The notes under the pieces were generated by a model. That model did no database searches and was not told the DNA's origin. It was given only the letters and a program-made list of their open reading frames with translations. From positions 1 to 35,021 of IMG/VR virus record IMGVR_UViG_3300033144_001471: a stretch of DNA of 35,021 bases; one strand, given 5' to 3'. The position numbers and the translations under genes were made by a program. Position 1 is the stretch's first letter, and every line of letters begins with the position of its first letter. This stretch comes from a virus. Positions 21,393-30,256 of this stretch are shown piece by piece.

Positions 21393-21986
21393 GTGGGTTT
21401 AGAAACACTAGCCCCCACAGCCTTAGAAGCTGATGTCAATTACACCGGACTGACGATTGCGGTAATTGACGATGACCCCAGCCTTGGTACTTCTTTTGCT
21501 AATTGGGATGGTAACGGTAATCCCGAAGCTAGGGTTTCGTTTCCCTCCCCTTCAGGGAATCTGACAGTAGGTGCTGGGCTGCAGTCCTTTGGGATTGGAG
21601 GACGCAAGGGGGATAGCACGGGTGGCAATGGGCCTGTATACGACGTGGAGTTGTGGGAGGCTGGGATATTTGTAGCCACCCTGACTAGCGGTGCAACGTG
21701 GTCTGACTCTACTTCTAACGCCACCATATCCGCTAGTTGGAACGCGAGTCTTTTGTCTGATATAAGCGGTGCTGATGTTGAGGTACGGCTTGTGCAGACT
21801 TCTGGAGCCACAGGTTCGCCGGGTAACCGTCGAGCGATTGAGATTAGTGGTATAGACTGGGATGTAGATTACTCAGAGGGGTCTGCTACATTTAAGCAGA
21901 TGAACCCTGTAGTTGAAGCGAACATTAAGGAAGTGGACGGAATCGCAATAGCCAGTATCAAAAGCATTAACGGAGTGCCGATCTGA
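21393..21986 (+). CDS. fibre-region beta-rich hypothetical protein (197 aa)
   Basis: This 197-residue protein looks like a beta-sandwich adhesion or tail protein: Gly/Ser/Thr-rich strands (NLTVGAGLQSFGIGGRKGDS, TSNATISASWNASLLSDISG) and a short C-terminal extension (KEVDGIAIASIKSINGVPI). That extension resembles linker tails found in phage receptor-binding regions. The GTG start at 21393 has AGGA six bases upstream. Its stop overlaps the next ATG (ATGA), so it is coupled to the short collagen-like protein that follows. Confidence 0.7.
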   Translation: MGLETLAPTALEADVNYTGLTIAVIDDDPSLGTSFANWDGNGNPEARVSFPSPSGNLTVGAGLQSFGIGGRKGDSTGGNGPVYDVELWEAGIFVATLTSGATWSDSTSNATISASWNASLLSDISGADVEVRLVQTSGATGSPGNRRAIEISGIDWDVDYSEGSATFKQMNPVVEANIKEVDGIAIASIKSINGVPI

Positions 21987-22588
21987 TGAGCAGCAAAAAA
22001 TTAGCCCAAGTAGTGGGAGGCGATGATCTAGGTGCCTTCATTGGGCCACAGGGAAACCAAGGCGATCAGGGAACTACAGGCACTGGTGATCAGGGCGATC
22101 AAGGGGACACGGGCACTCAGGGCTTCCAAGGCGATACTGGAGGCCCACAGGGGCCGCAGGGGAACGATGGAGCGGGTGGTGCGCCGGGTGCGCAGGGTAC
22201 GCAGGGCTTCCAAGGCGATACTGGAGGCCCACAGGGGCCACAAGGTTTCCAAGGTACCACGGGTGCCCAAGGCACGCAGGGCGATCAGGGCGATCAGGGG
22301 GCTGCAGGATCAGACGGTGGCACAGGGCCGCAGGGTTCCACAGGTTCGCAGGGTTCCACAGGTTCGCAGGGTTCCACAGGTTCGCAGGGTTCCACAGGTA
22401 CGGCTGGTTCGCAGGGTACTCAAGGTACGCAGGGCGTAGTCGGCTCACAAGGCCCAGCAGGGGCACAGGGGCCGCAAGGCGACCAAGGGGACGCAGGAGC
22501 GGACTATACGGGCGTGACAGTCCACTCAGGGGCTGGTACACCGGGTGCTGGACTGGGTGTGGACGGGGATGTTTACTTCGAAAGCTGA
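21986..22588 (+). CDS. short collagen-like protein (200 aa)
   Basis: After a 20-residue leader (MSSKKLAQVVGGDDLGAFIG) the protein is almost entirely Gly-X-Y triplets. Some are Pro-containing (GPQGPQG), and a run of GSTGSQ repeats lies near the middle. It ends with a compact C-terminal cap (GLGVDGDVYFES). There are no sugar-binding modules here, unlike the two larger fibres. It may be a fibre shaft segment or a whisker-like protein. The start overlaps the previous stop; GGAG lies upstream. The following gene's ATG overlaps its stop. Confidence 0.8.
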   Translation: MSSKKLAQVVGGDDLGAFIGPQGNQGDQGTTGTGDQGDQGDTGTQGFQGDTGGPQGPQGNDGAGGAPGAQGTQGFQGDTGGPQGPQGFQGTTGAQGTQGDQGDQGAAGSDGGTGPQGSTGSQGSTGSQGSTGSQGSTGTAGSQGTQGTQGVVGSQGPAGAQGPQGDQGDAGADYTGVTVHSGAGTPGAGLGVDGDVYFES

Positions 22589-23124
22589 TGACTTGGGCAC
22601 ACGAAAAAGTTACTGGATCGTGGCTGTCCCGTTTACCGTGGCTGAAGGGAATCACTGTGCCCGGTACGTGGGAGTGGCCGCGCAGAGGTTATCGTAAGAT
22701 AGCAGGTGTCTGGACAGTCATTGGACGTACGCGGGTAACCAACGGGCCATTTAGCGATCACAGTTTTGCCATTTTTCCATCAGACGCGGAAGGGGGTTTT
22801 AGGTTTCGTAGTGACGGGCAGGTTCAGAAGGTAAGTAATTCCAGCCTGTTTGATTACTTGGATAAACCCGAATCATCCATTGGGAATTACTACGAGATAT
22901 TTGTTACTGAGGCCGCTGGGTCTCCCGATCCAGCCGCTGGGTTGACGGTGGGTTCTGGTGATCTGGATGCTTGGAAAACTTTATCCTCGCCGTACGAGTA
23001 CAGCCAAGAGGAAACAGGCTTGGGTACCACTTCTGTGTGGCTGGATGTTACTATCAGGGAAATAGCGCACACCAACAATTCAATTACGAGTAAGTACACA
23101 CTTGAAGCAATAGTAGAACCATGA
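22588..23124 (+). CDS. hypothetical virion-region protein (178 aa)
   Basis: This 178-residue protein begins MTWAHEKVTGSWLSRLPWLK and contains many Trp residues early, then a beta-rich domain (TSVWLDVTIREIAHTNNSI). No family was recognised. It is coupled at both ends: its ATG overlaps the collagen-like gene's stop and its stop overlaps the TerS start. It lies at the border between host-recognition and packaging genes and is likely structural. Confidence 0.7.
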   Translation: MTWAHEKVTGSWLSRLPWLKGITVPGTWEWPRRGYRKIAGVWTVIGRTRVTNGPFSDHSFAIFPSDAEGGFRFRSDGQVQKVSNSSLFDYLDKPESSIGNYYEIFVTEAAGSPDPAAGLTVGSGDLDAWKTLSSPYEYSQEETGLGTTSVWLDVTIREIAHTNNSITSKYTLEAIVEP

Positions 23125-23906
23125 ATAAATCTGAAGACCCCGTAGCCACATGGCTGAAGGAACACTACGGTAGCTTTGGCACCAAGATAGCCAGTTCCTT
23201 ATCACACATCTCAGAGACCGAAAGGGACTTCTGCGATGCGTACCTGTCCTGTGGTAGTTCTACGCAGGCCAACCGGGAGTCCGGCCTGAATTCCAGTTCC
23301 CCACAGATGCTCTTACACCTACCGAGAATCAGTGCGTATCTGAATATACTGGCAGCCAAGCAGGAAGTAGACCTTGGCAGGAAGAGCACGGCTGAGATGC
23401 TGGACAGGATCAGGGCCACCCCCGTCCTTTCCGCTGACGACCAGTTGCTGCCCAAAGAAGTGCTGGCCGAGGTGCAGGCTTCCTTGGAGGATGTTGGGGT
23501 ACTGGACGAAGAGACGCTACGGGATCAGGTTAACCCTACACCAGACTTCGGGATCATGCAGGTACCGGAAGTAACGATGCTGCACAACACCGTGTTTGGC
23601 CCTGAGTGGGTACTGGAGAATTTGGTACGTGTGGCTGAACGCTGCCTCCAGATTGAACCCGTATATGATACTAAGGGCAGGCCCATAGGTGAGTTTAAGT
23701 TTGAGGCCAATGCTTCGTTGAAAGCGTTGGAGTTGGTAGGTAAGACCATGGCTCTGTTCCGTGAGCGCATTGAGCACACAGGATCATTGGATAAATTTGA
23801 GACTACGGATATTGATGACCGTATTGCGGCTCTGATTGGAGAGCACCCACAACTGGCAAGGCTAGTAAAAGTTGACGACGACAAGACACCAGATAGGACA
23901 CATTGA
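23121..23906 (+). CDS. terS: terminase small subunit (putative)
   Basis: This 261-residue protein has an N-terminal helical DNA-recognition region resembling small terminases (SETERDFCDAYLSCGSSTQA, then ANRESGL and MLLHLPRISAYL). A longer helical C-terminal part follows, containing ALELVGKTMALFRERIEHTG. Small terminases form rings that bind the packaging site and regulate the large subunit. Position directly before an unmistakable large terminase is the strongest support. The ATG overlaps the preceding stop (ATGA); the 3' end overlaps the large-subunit gene by 35 bases. It is longer than many TerS proteins. Confidence 0.75.
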   Translation: MNKSEDPVATWLKEHYGSFGTKIASSLSHISETERDFCDAYLSCGSSTQANRESGLNSSSPQMLLHLPRISAYLNILAAKQEVDLGRKSTAEMLDRIRATPVLSADDQLLPKEVLAEVQASLEDVGVLDEETLRDQVNPTPDFGIMQVPEVTMLHNTVFGPEWVLENLVRVAERCLQIEPVYDTKGRPIGEFKFEANASLKALELVGKTMALFRERIEHTGSLDKFETTDIDDRIAALIGEHPQLARLVKVDDDKTPDRTH

Positions 23907-25371
23907 CACCAGCACAGTGCCTCTCCCCGGCAACTGGGAGGAAGCGAAGCTGGAACTCTACCGCTTGTTGGAAGAGAAGGCTACGCGTGCCAAGCGAAGA
24001 ATGATCGACACGGTGTTTCCTGACAATGGGGAATACCGCAGAGAGCATTACCACAAGCACATGGAATTTCTGGCTGCAGGTTCACACTACCGTGAGCGTG
24101 TAGTGTTTGGGGGTAACCGTTCAGGCAAGTCATGGCTGGGCGGATACGAGACCACAATGCACATGACCGGGGAGTACCCGGACTGGTGGCGTGGTAAGCG
24201 ATTTGCCCGACCTATTGTGGGCATTGCGTGCGGTAAGGACGGCAAGATCACCCGCGACTCTGTACAGCGTATTCTGCTTGGCAGCAGAGATTCGTTTGGC
24301 ACAGGGTTCATACCGGGTGACTGTCTGGATCGGGACAAGTGCACCATGTCGAGAGCAGCCTCCGGCCTGTTCGATGAAGTGCCAATTAAGCACAAGTCCG
24401 GGGGCTGGTCGATTCTTCGTTTCAAGTCCTACGATCAGGGCCGTGAGTCCTTTGAGGCCACGGAGTTGGATTGGGTGTGGGAGGATGAGGAAGCCCCCGT
24501 CGAAATCCACAAAGAAAACCTGATGCGTACCATGACTACCATGGGATCGGTGATCAATACGTTCACCCCGCTCAAGGGTGAGACTCCACTGGTACGTGAT
24601 CTGCTCAACCGGGCACACGAAGGTGGTGTCTTCCAGATCAAGATTTGGTGGGACGATTGCCCACACATTACCAAAGAGATGATCTCCGATATGATGCGTA
24701 GGTACGCGCACCATGAGATCAGGGCGCGCAGGTACGGGGAGCCACAACTGGGTGAAGGTGCTATCTATACAATAGACGAGCACGAATTTATGATACCCCC
24801 ACGGCCACTGCCTGCTCATTTTCCAAGAGCATACGGATTGGATTTTGGTTGGCGACATCCTACGGCTTGTGTGCATGGTGCTTTGGACAGGGAGACACAG
24901 ACGGTTTACCTGTACTCTGAGCACCGTCGTTCCAAGACGGAAGCCGCCATACACGCTGCCGCGATCAACGCGCGGGGCGACTGGATACCGGGCATAGCTG
25001 AGACTGCTGGCACCAACATGGCGGACGGCAAGAAGATGATTGACCTGTACAAGAAAACGTACGGGTTGAAGCTGAAGAAAGCGCAGAAGGGGCCGGGTAG
25101 TCTGGAATCGGGCATAATGCTCATGCAAGAGATGCTGGCCGAAGGGCGAGTGAAGGTGTTTAATACCATGCACCTGTGGTTCGACGAGTACCGTTCGTAC
25201 CACCGCAAAGACAATGGTTCTGTGCACAACGAGAAGGATGACTTGATGGATGCCACCCGCTACCTGTTGGTGAGTATCGCTAAATATGCGAAGACTGAGG
25301 TTGAAACGCGAATGAACAGCACCGCTGGAAAAGTAGTAGAGGTTAGGTTTGGACGGAGCGCAATAAGATGA
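23872..25371 (+). CDS. terL: terminase large subunit
   Basis: This 499-residue packaging motor and nuclease has the expected parts. The ATPase Walker A GGNRSGKS is at about 80-87, with Walker B LDWVWEDEE at about 199-207. An RNase H-like nuclease has acidic residues D324 in GLDFGWRHPTACVHG and D456/D457/D460 in EKDDLMDATRY. It cuts concatemers and drives DNA into the prohead through the portal encoded next. It has a TTG start (23872) inside the terS gene with AAGG upstream; GTG at 23917 is an alternative. Its stop overlaps the portal ATG. Confidence 0.95.
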   Translation: MTTTRHQIGHIDTSTVPLPGNWEEAKLELYRLLEEKATRAKRRMIDTVFPDNGEYRREHYHKHMEFLAAGSHYRERVVFGGNRSGKSWLGGYETTMHMTGEYPDWWRGKRFARPIVGIACGKDGKITRDSVQRILLGSRDSFGTGFIPGDCLDRDKCTMSRAASGLFDEVPIKHKSGGWSILRFKSYDQGRESFEATELDWVWEDEEAPVEIHKENLMRTMTTMGSVINTFTPLKGETPLVRDLLNRAHEGGVFQIKIWWDDCPHITKEMISDMMRRYAHHEIRARRYGEPQLGEGAIYTIDEHEFMIPPRPLPAHFPRAYGLDFGWRHPTACVHGALDRETQTVYLYSEHRRSKTEAAIHAAAINARGDWIPGIAETAGTNMADGKKMIDLYKKTYGLKLKKAQKGPGSLESGIMLMQEMLAEGRVKVFNTMHLWFDEYRSYHRKDNGSVHNEKDDLMDATRYLLVSIAKYAKTEVETRMNSTAGKVVEVRFGRSAIR

Positions 25372-27665
25372 CTGATACAAGCAAAGCAGTGGTAGCTGCT
25401 CCTGACGCAGCAGAGCAGCGTCGCCAAGAACATGAGTTCAGCGAGATACTGGAGAAGCTGGGCGGAGAATTGGAAGAGAAAAAGGATGGCTGTGTCGCGC
25501 ACAAGACTCCCATCGAAACCCGCATGCTGCTGGATGAGGCTCAGTATTGGGGTGTGACCTACGGGGGCAACACCAAGGCAGACACGGCGGCAGGACTGGG
25601 TGACAGGGCGGTACTCCGGGGCGGTACCCCGGTAGACAATAAGACCCGTTCCAAAACACGTGTGGCCTCTGCCCGTATTGGCGACATGTTGTTCCCTACC
25701 AACTCCCCCAACTGGAGTTTGAAGCCTTCGCCAGAACCTGAGATAGCTGACGAAGTATTACAGAAAGAATACAAGGCACAGCTTGCCAAGATACCTCCCG
25801 TACCGGAAGGCCAGCCACAACCCGAATTACCCCCTATTGATCTGGAAGCCCTGTCATGGACAGTGGCCCAACGACGTTGCCGGAAGATGGTACGCAAGAT
25901 CAAGGATACGTTTGTTGAGAGTCACTACCCCAAGATTGGCCGCAAGTGCATCTTCGACGGGTGCAAGGTGGGCACGGGTATCGTCAAGGGGCCATACGTT
26001 CGCAACCGGATTCAAAAGAAGTACAAGTCACAGCAGGCAGAGGGGGGAGCACAGGTTGAACTGCTGACTTCCGCTGTGGTTAAGAAGCCAGCCGTTGCTA
26101 GAGTCAGCCCGTGGATGTTCTTTCCGCAGCGTGCACGATCCATTGAAGAATGTGAGTTCGCCTTCGAACTTCACCTGTACAACAAAACCCAGCTACAGCA
26201 GATGGTAATGACGCACGGGTTCAACCCTGAGCGCACGGCCAAGATCATTGAACTGGGGCCAAAGCGCGGCTCCGTGGATACAGTGCTGACGCAGCGTGCC
26301 GCTATCACAGGTGAGCAGGGTGAGTATGAGCAGTGCTGGGCAGTGTGGGAGTACCACGGCCCTATCGACGCGAAGGTACTGAAGGCAGCCGGGGTTGAGT
26401 TACAGGGCACCGATGAACAACTGAAATCGTATTACGGGGAAATCTGGTTTGCTGAAGGGATCATTACCCGCATTAGCCTGTCCCCACTGGAAGCGGATTC
26501 TTCATTGCCTTACCACGTGTGGTGCTACGAGGAAGACGAGACCAGTATCTTCGGCTTCGGTATCCCGTTCGTGATGCGCGACGATCAGTATGTCATCGAC
26601 ATGATGTGGGATGCCATGATCCACAACGCGGCGGTGTCCGCAGGCCCACAGGTGGCCATCATCAAAGGGGTGGTTACGCCAGCAGATAATAGTTACAACA
26701 TCCGAGGGCCGAAACTCTGGTACATCAACGATGAGGACATGAAGATCGGTGATGCGATCCAGACCATGGTGGTGCCGTCCACGATCAATAACAACATGCC
26801 GCTCTACCAGCAGGCCAAGCAGAACGCTGATGAGAATACTAACCTGCCTATGCTGGTTGGGGGCGGAGATGCCAAGGATGTTAAGCAGACTCTGGATGGA
26901 CGTTCAGAGGTAATGAACCAGCAGAATATCGTGCAGCGTGCTGCCGCGCATAGCTGGGACGACAACATCACGATTCGATTACTGCCACGCTTCTACGACT
27001 GGTTCATGCAGCATGATCCTGACCCGTCTATCAAGGGTGACTATGAGGTGGAGGCGCGTGGTGCGTCCTACCTGCTGGTTAAGGAAACACAGGCTCAGCA
27101 TGCACAGCTACTGATCCAGATGGCAGCCCAAGACCCGGAGATAAAAATCCTGTTGAATATGGAAGAGTTGTACAGGGTGTACCTTGGCTTCTTGGACATA
27201 CCAACGGATGCGTTGATCAAGTCACCAGAACAGGTGGAACGGGACAGGGCCAATATCCCGCCTGATGAGATGGCAGCCGCGAACTTACAAAAGGTACAGG
27301 CAGAAACAGATTTGCTGGTGGCTAAAGCCGAAACTGAGAGGGGCGGTACGGGGACTCCAGAGGAAGACGGACAACCTAGTCCCGACAAGATGGTAGAGAT
27401 GCAGATGCTCTTCCTCAAGTTGTCGGACAAAGAGTCTGACCGGGCTACCCAACTTGAAGTAGAACGTATGCGCATGCACACTGCGATGATGCGTGTGGCC
27501 TCTGACGAGAACATTGCATACGATACGCTCATGGCTGACATGGAGCGGTTTACACGCAAGCAGAGTTCTGACGATTTCTTCAAGGCCGCGCAACTGCGGT
27601 TGGATGAATTCCGCGAAACACTGAAGAGTATCAATCTTGGCAAGGGCTTTGATACTTTTGGCTAG
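25368..27665 (+). CDS. portal protein
   Basis: This large 765-residue protein follows terL directly (ATGA overlap). The family match rests on its size, position and features of podovirus portals: an acidic helical start, KTRVASARIGDMLFPTNSPN, a central domain with PWMFFPQRARSIEECEFAFE, YEEDETSIFGFGIPFVMRDD and a long helical C-terminus (DLLVAKAETERGG, then coiled segments). The dodecameric portal is the DNA entry vertex and head-tail connector. The size is typical of the larger N4/P22-type portals. Confidence 0.88.
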   Translation: MTDTSKAVVAAPDAAEQRRQEHEFSEILEKLGGELEEKKDGCVAHKTPIETRMLLDEAQYWGVTYGGNTKADTAAGLGDRAVLRGGTPVDNKTRSKTRVASARIGDMLFPTNSPNWSLKPSPEPEIADEVLQKEYKAQLAKIPPVPEGQPQPELPPIDLEALSWTVAQRRCRKMVRKIKDTFVESHYPKIGRKCIFDGCKVGTGIVKGPYVRNRIQKKYKSQQAEGGAQVELLTSAVVKKPAVARVSPWMFFPQRARSIEECEFAFELHLYNKTQLQQMVMTHGFNPERTAKIIELGPKRGSVDTVLTQRAAITGEQGEYEQCWAVWEYHGPIDAKVLKAAGVELQGTDEQLKSYYGEIWFAEGIITRISLSPLEADSSLPYHVWCYEEDETSIFGFGIPFVMRDDQYVIDMMWDAMIHNAAVSAGPQVAIIKGVVTPADNSYNIRGPKLWYINDEDMKIGDAIQTMVVPSTINNNMPLYQQAKQNADENTNLPMLVGGGDAKDVKQTLDGRSEVMNQQNIVQRAAAHSWDDNITIRLLPRFYDWFMQHDPDPSIKGDYEVEARGASYLLVKETQAQHAQLLIQMAAQDPEIKILLNMEELYRVYLGFLDIPTDALIKSPEQVERDRANIPPDEMAAANLQKVQAETDLLVAKAETERGGTGTPEEDGQPSPDKMVEMQMLFLKLSDKESDRATQLEVERMRMHTAMMRVASDENIAYDTLMADMERFTRKQSSDDFFKAAQLRLDEFRETLKSINLGKGFDTFG

Positions 27666-27687
27666 TAGCGTTATGATGATGGGAAAA

Positions 27688-27705
27688 GTGTAATTCGAAT
27701 TACAA
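27688..27705. promoter_or_regulatory. palindrome copy 6: TGTAATTCGAATTACA (27689-27704)
   Basis: A perfect 16-bp core lying just after the portal stop and before the next small gene. The outer right base differs (A instead of C), so this copy is shorter than the others. Confidence 0.65.
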
Positions 27706-27744
27706 AATGACATGTTTATTGATCCGTTAAGTACAGGTGGACGC

Positions 27745-27912
27745 ATGATGCTCACGTGGTTGAATGAAACCATTGAGAAGAAGCGCAAAGCCTTAGAAAG
27801 TCCAAACAAGGATCACGGAGAATCTCAGCATCTCCGTGGACAGATCAAAGCATACCGTGCGGTGGTGGCTAAAATTGAGGGAGTAGAGGAAGAAGATGAG
27901 TCGTCCGGCTGA
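27745..27912 (+). CDS. small hypothetical protein between portal and scaffold (55 aa)
   Basis: This 55-residue helical, charged protein begins MMLTWLNETIEKKRKALESP and ends in an acidic tail. ATG at 27745 has AGGTGG four bases upstream and is preferred. ATG at 27712 would add 11 residues (MFIDPLSTGGR) but lacks a ribosome site. It overlaps the scaffold-like gene by 17 bases. Its size, charge and place suggest a small head-assembly factor. No family was recognised. Confidence 0.65.
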   Translation: MMLTWLNETIEKKRKALESPNKDHGESQHLRGQIKAYRAVVAKIEGVEEEDESSG

Positions 27913-29092
27913 ACACGTATTACCAGATAATCAGGTTCCACCCGTCGTGGAGGAACCGGAAGTACCTCTGACTGAGGATGAGGCCAACGAATTGATCTTT
28001 GCAGAAGAGGTTGATCGAAGGCACCCCGACAGCATTGACCCCAACCCTGAGCCTGAGCCTGAGCCTGAGCCTGAACCGGAACCCGGTGTACAGGCCGCTG
28101 TAGAGCCGCCTCCGGGCACACAAGCACCAGCCGCAGTCCCTGTCCCCGGTGTGCAGGCAGAAGAGCCTCCACCGGGCACACAGGCTGCCGCACCAGTACC
28201 GGGCGCACAGGCACCTGCTGTAGTCCCACAGTTACCACCCGAAGATTTACTACCAGACGGCAACCCCATTGAGCGGCCCGACTGGTACAAGGATTTGCCA
28301 CAGGAAGCACAGGCTGATTTTGATCAGCGTGCGCGAGACCATAACAGTCTCCAATGGCAATACTCTGCTGTACACGGAAGACTCGCCCCGGTACAGAGAG
28401 AAAACGAAAGGCTTACCCAAAGGCTTGCAGTGCAACCAGCACCGCAACCCGGAGCACCGGGTGACCCTGTACAGAGCGGTCAATCCCAGCCTTTACCTGC
28501 CGCAACCCCACCTCCGGGCTTGCAGATAACTCCTGAATTCGCTGAGTACAAAGAGGCGTTTCCAGAAGAGGCAAAGGCCATCGAAGCTATGGTTGGGGCT
28601 TACGCCAACCACAACGCGCACCTGACGCAGCAGATTCAGTCGTTGACTCAGGGGCTTGAACGGGTACAGCAAAATGTATCAACACGGCAGGGCCAAGATG
28701 AACTGACCCGACTTACTACGGCGCACCCCGACTGGTCGCAGCTACGTAACTCGGAACCGTTTGTTAACTGGCTTACTTACCAACCGCTGCAAGTGCAGCA
28801 GTTCGCAGACTCAGCTAATGCTGATGAGTGCATATACGTGTTGGATCAATACAAGACCGCTGCTTATCTGGCCAACCTCCAGACACCAACACCTCCGAAC
28901 CCCGGAGTACCGAATCCCGCAGTCGCGGCGCAAAACACGCTGACGCATCGACAATCTCTGGTTAACAACCCGACACCTGATCCTGATAGTGGTGGTGTGG
29001 GCTTGCCCCGGTTATCCCCGGAGGCAATGTTGTCGGCTGAAGACCTGTTCGCGCAGGAATTCGAACGTCGAACGAAAGCACAACGTCAATAA
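27896..29092 (+). CDS. scaffolding-like head assembly protein
   Basis: This 398-residue acidic protein has a disordered Pro/Glu-rich N-terminal third, including a run of Pro-Glu pairs at about 49-62 and repeated PPPGTQA segments. A helical and coiled-coil part follows (EEAKAIEAMVGAYANHNAHL, then QQIQSLTQGLERVQQ) with a C-terminal segment HPDWSQLRNSEPFVNWL. It lies between portal and major capsid genes, the usual scaffold position. Scaffolds guide capsid assembly and are then expelled or cleaved. GAGGAAGA lies before ATG. Confidence 0.8.
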   Translation: MSRPAEHVLPDNQVPPVVEEPEVPLTEDEANELIFAEEVDRRHPDSIDPNPEPEPEPEPEPEPGVQAAVEPPPGTQAPAAVPVPGVQAEEPPPGTQAAAPVPGAQAPAVVPQLPPEDLLPDGNPIERPDWYKDLPQEAQADFDQRARDHNSLQWQYSAVHGRLAPVQRENERLTQRLAVQPAPQPGAPGDPVQSGQSQPLPAATPPPGLQITPEFAEYKEAFPEEAKAIEAMVGAYANHNAHLTQQIQSLTQGLERVQQNVSTRQGQDELTRLTTAHPDWSQLRNSEPFVNWLTYQPLQVQQFADSANADECIYVLDQYKTAAYLANLQTPTPPNPGVPNPAVAAQNTLTHRQSLVNNPTPDPDSGGVGLPRLSPEAMLSAEDLFAQEFERRTKAQRQ

Positions 29093-29113
29093 ACGATGAA
29101 GGATTGATACATC

Positions 29114-30187
29114 ATGGGTACACTCGCTCGTCATTACGGCGGTGTAGGAGATTACACTGGTTCACCTACAGCCATTACGGCTCCCGGTAACCGGACAAAT
29201 GTCTATGCCGAACTCGACCTTATCGAAAGGGCACGCCCCCAGCTTGTGCTGGATATTGCCTGCGATAAGAAACTTATCCCGATGAACAAGGCCGAAACGA
29301 TCTCGTTCCGGCGCGCTGTGAATCCGTCTGTGAGTACCACTGTGGTTGTTGAGGGTGTGACCCCCGCCAGCCGTGGTGTTGCTTATGAGGACGTTTCAGG
29401 CACGCTGGGTGAGTACGCGGAAGTCTTTGAAATTACCAGCCGCATGAAAGAACTGGGTGAGGACGATGCCGTCCGTGACTCTGCTGACGTGCTTGCTGAT
29501 CTGGTGGCTAACACCAAGGAAGCTGTTGGCTGGGCCGCGTTCATCGCTGGAACTGGTGTGGCCTACTCAGGCTCCGCTGCTGCCCGGAATCAAGTAGTCG
29601 CACCTATTGGACTAGGCGATGTACAGACAGCAGTACGGTCTCTGATGGCTGCCAAGGCTGCACGTTTCACAGCAGCACTGGACGGAAGTCTGAACGACAA
29701 CACGTTTCCTATCGAAGCGTCGTTCTACGGTTTCTGCCACACTGATCTGCATGCTGATTTTCGTACCATCGCAGGCTTTCGGACTACCGCTGATTACGGT
29801 GGTAAGAAGATGGCTTCTGAGTACGAATTCGGTAATGTGGAAAACCTCCGTGTTATCACCACTCCGCAGTTGACTCCAATTCTCGACGGAGGTGCCGCTA
29901 TTGGTGCCGCCAACGTGAAGTCCAACGGCGGAACCAATGCCGATGTCTACCCGGTACTGGTCTGCGGCAAGCATGCGTATGGCACAGTTGACCTGAAGGG
30001 TGGCGGTAAGAAAGGCTACGGTGGTGTGAAGATCAATGTTCTTAACGGCCCGGACAAGTCCGATCCTACGAACCAGCGTTGCTACGTTGCGTGTCGTTGG
30101 TGGGATTTGAAACTCATTCTGAACGACGCGTGGAGCGTTCGAATTGAGTGTGCCGCTACGGACGATCTCAACGTACTGAATCCGTAA
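29114..30187 (+). CDS. major capsid protein, N4-gp56-like
   Basis: This 357-residue protein fits the N4-gp56 capsid family. N-terminal ELDLIERARPQLVLDIACDK is followed by AETISFRRAVNPSVSTTVVV, then EVFEITSRMKELGEDDAVRD. The middle has ASFYGFCHTDLHADFRTIAG, and later VYPVLVCGKHAYGTVDLKGG. The end contains RCYVACRWWDLKLILNDAWS. It has the HK97-type fold by family relationship. AAGGA lies ten bases before ATG. It follows the scaffold after 21 bases and is closed by a ten-pair hairpin, which fits strong expression of the capsid gene. Confidence 0.93.
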   Translation: MGTLARHYGGVGDYTGSPTAITAPGNRTNVYAELDLIERARPQLVLDIACDKKLIPMNKAETISFRRAVNPSVSTTVVVEGVTPASRGVAYEDVSGTLGEYAEVFEITSRMKELGEDDAVRDSADVLADLVANTKEAVGWAAFIAGTGVAYSGSAAARNQVVAPIGLGDVQTAVRSLMAAKAARFTAALDGSLNDNTFPIEASFYGFCHTDLHADFRTIAGFRTTADYGGKKMASEYEFGNVENLRVITTPQLTPILDGGAAIGAANVKSNGGTNADVYPVLVCGKHAYGTVDLKGGGKKGYGGVKINVLNGPDKSDPTNQRCYVACRWWDLKLILNDAWSVRIECAATDDLNVLNP

Positions 30188-30209
30188 GCCGGGTTTAGCA
30201 CAACCACAT

Positions 30210-30233
30210 GGTGAGGGGGACTTCCCCCTCACC
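30210..30233 (+). terminator. strong hairpin after the capsid gene (weak or partial terminator)
   Basis: A perfect ten-pair stem GGTGAGGGGG/CCCCCTCACC with a four-base loop is followed by only GCTTT. Without a long T-run it may cause partial termination or protect the capsid mRNA 3' end. Confidence 0.6.
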
Positions 30234-30256
30234 GCTTTGAACCACAGGAACTTATC

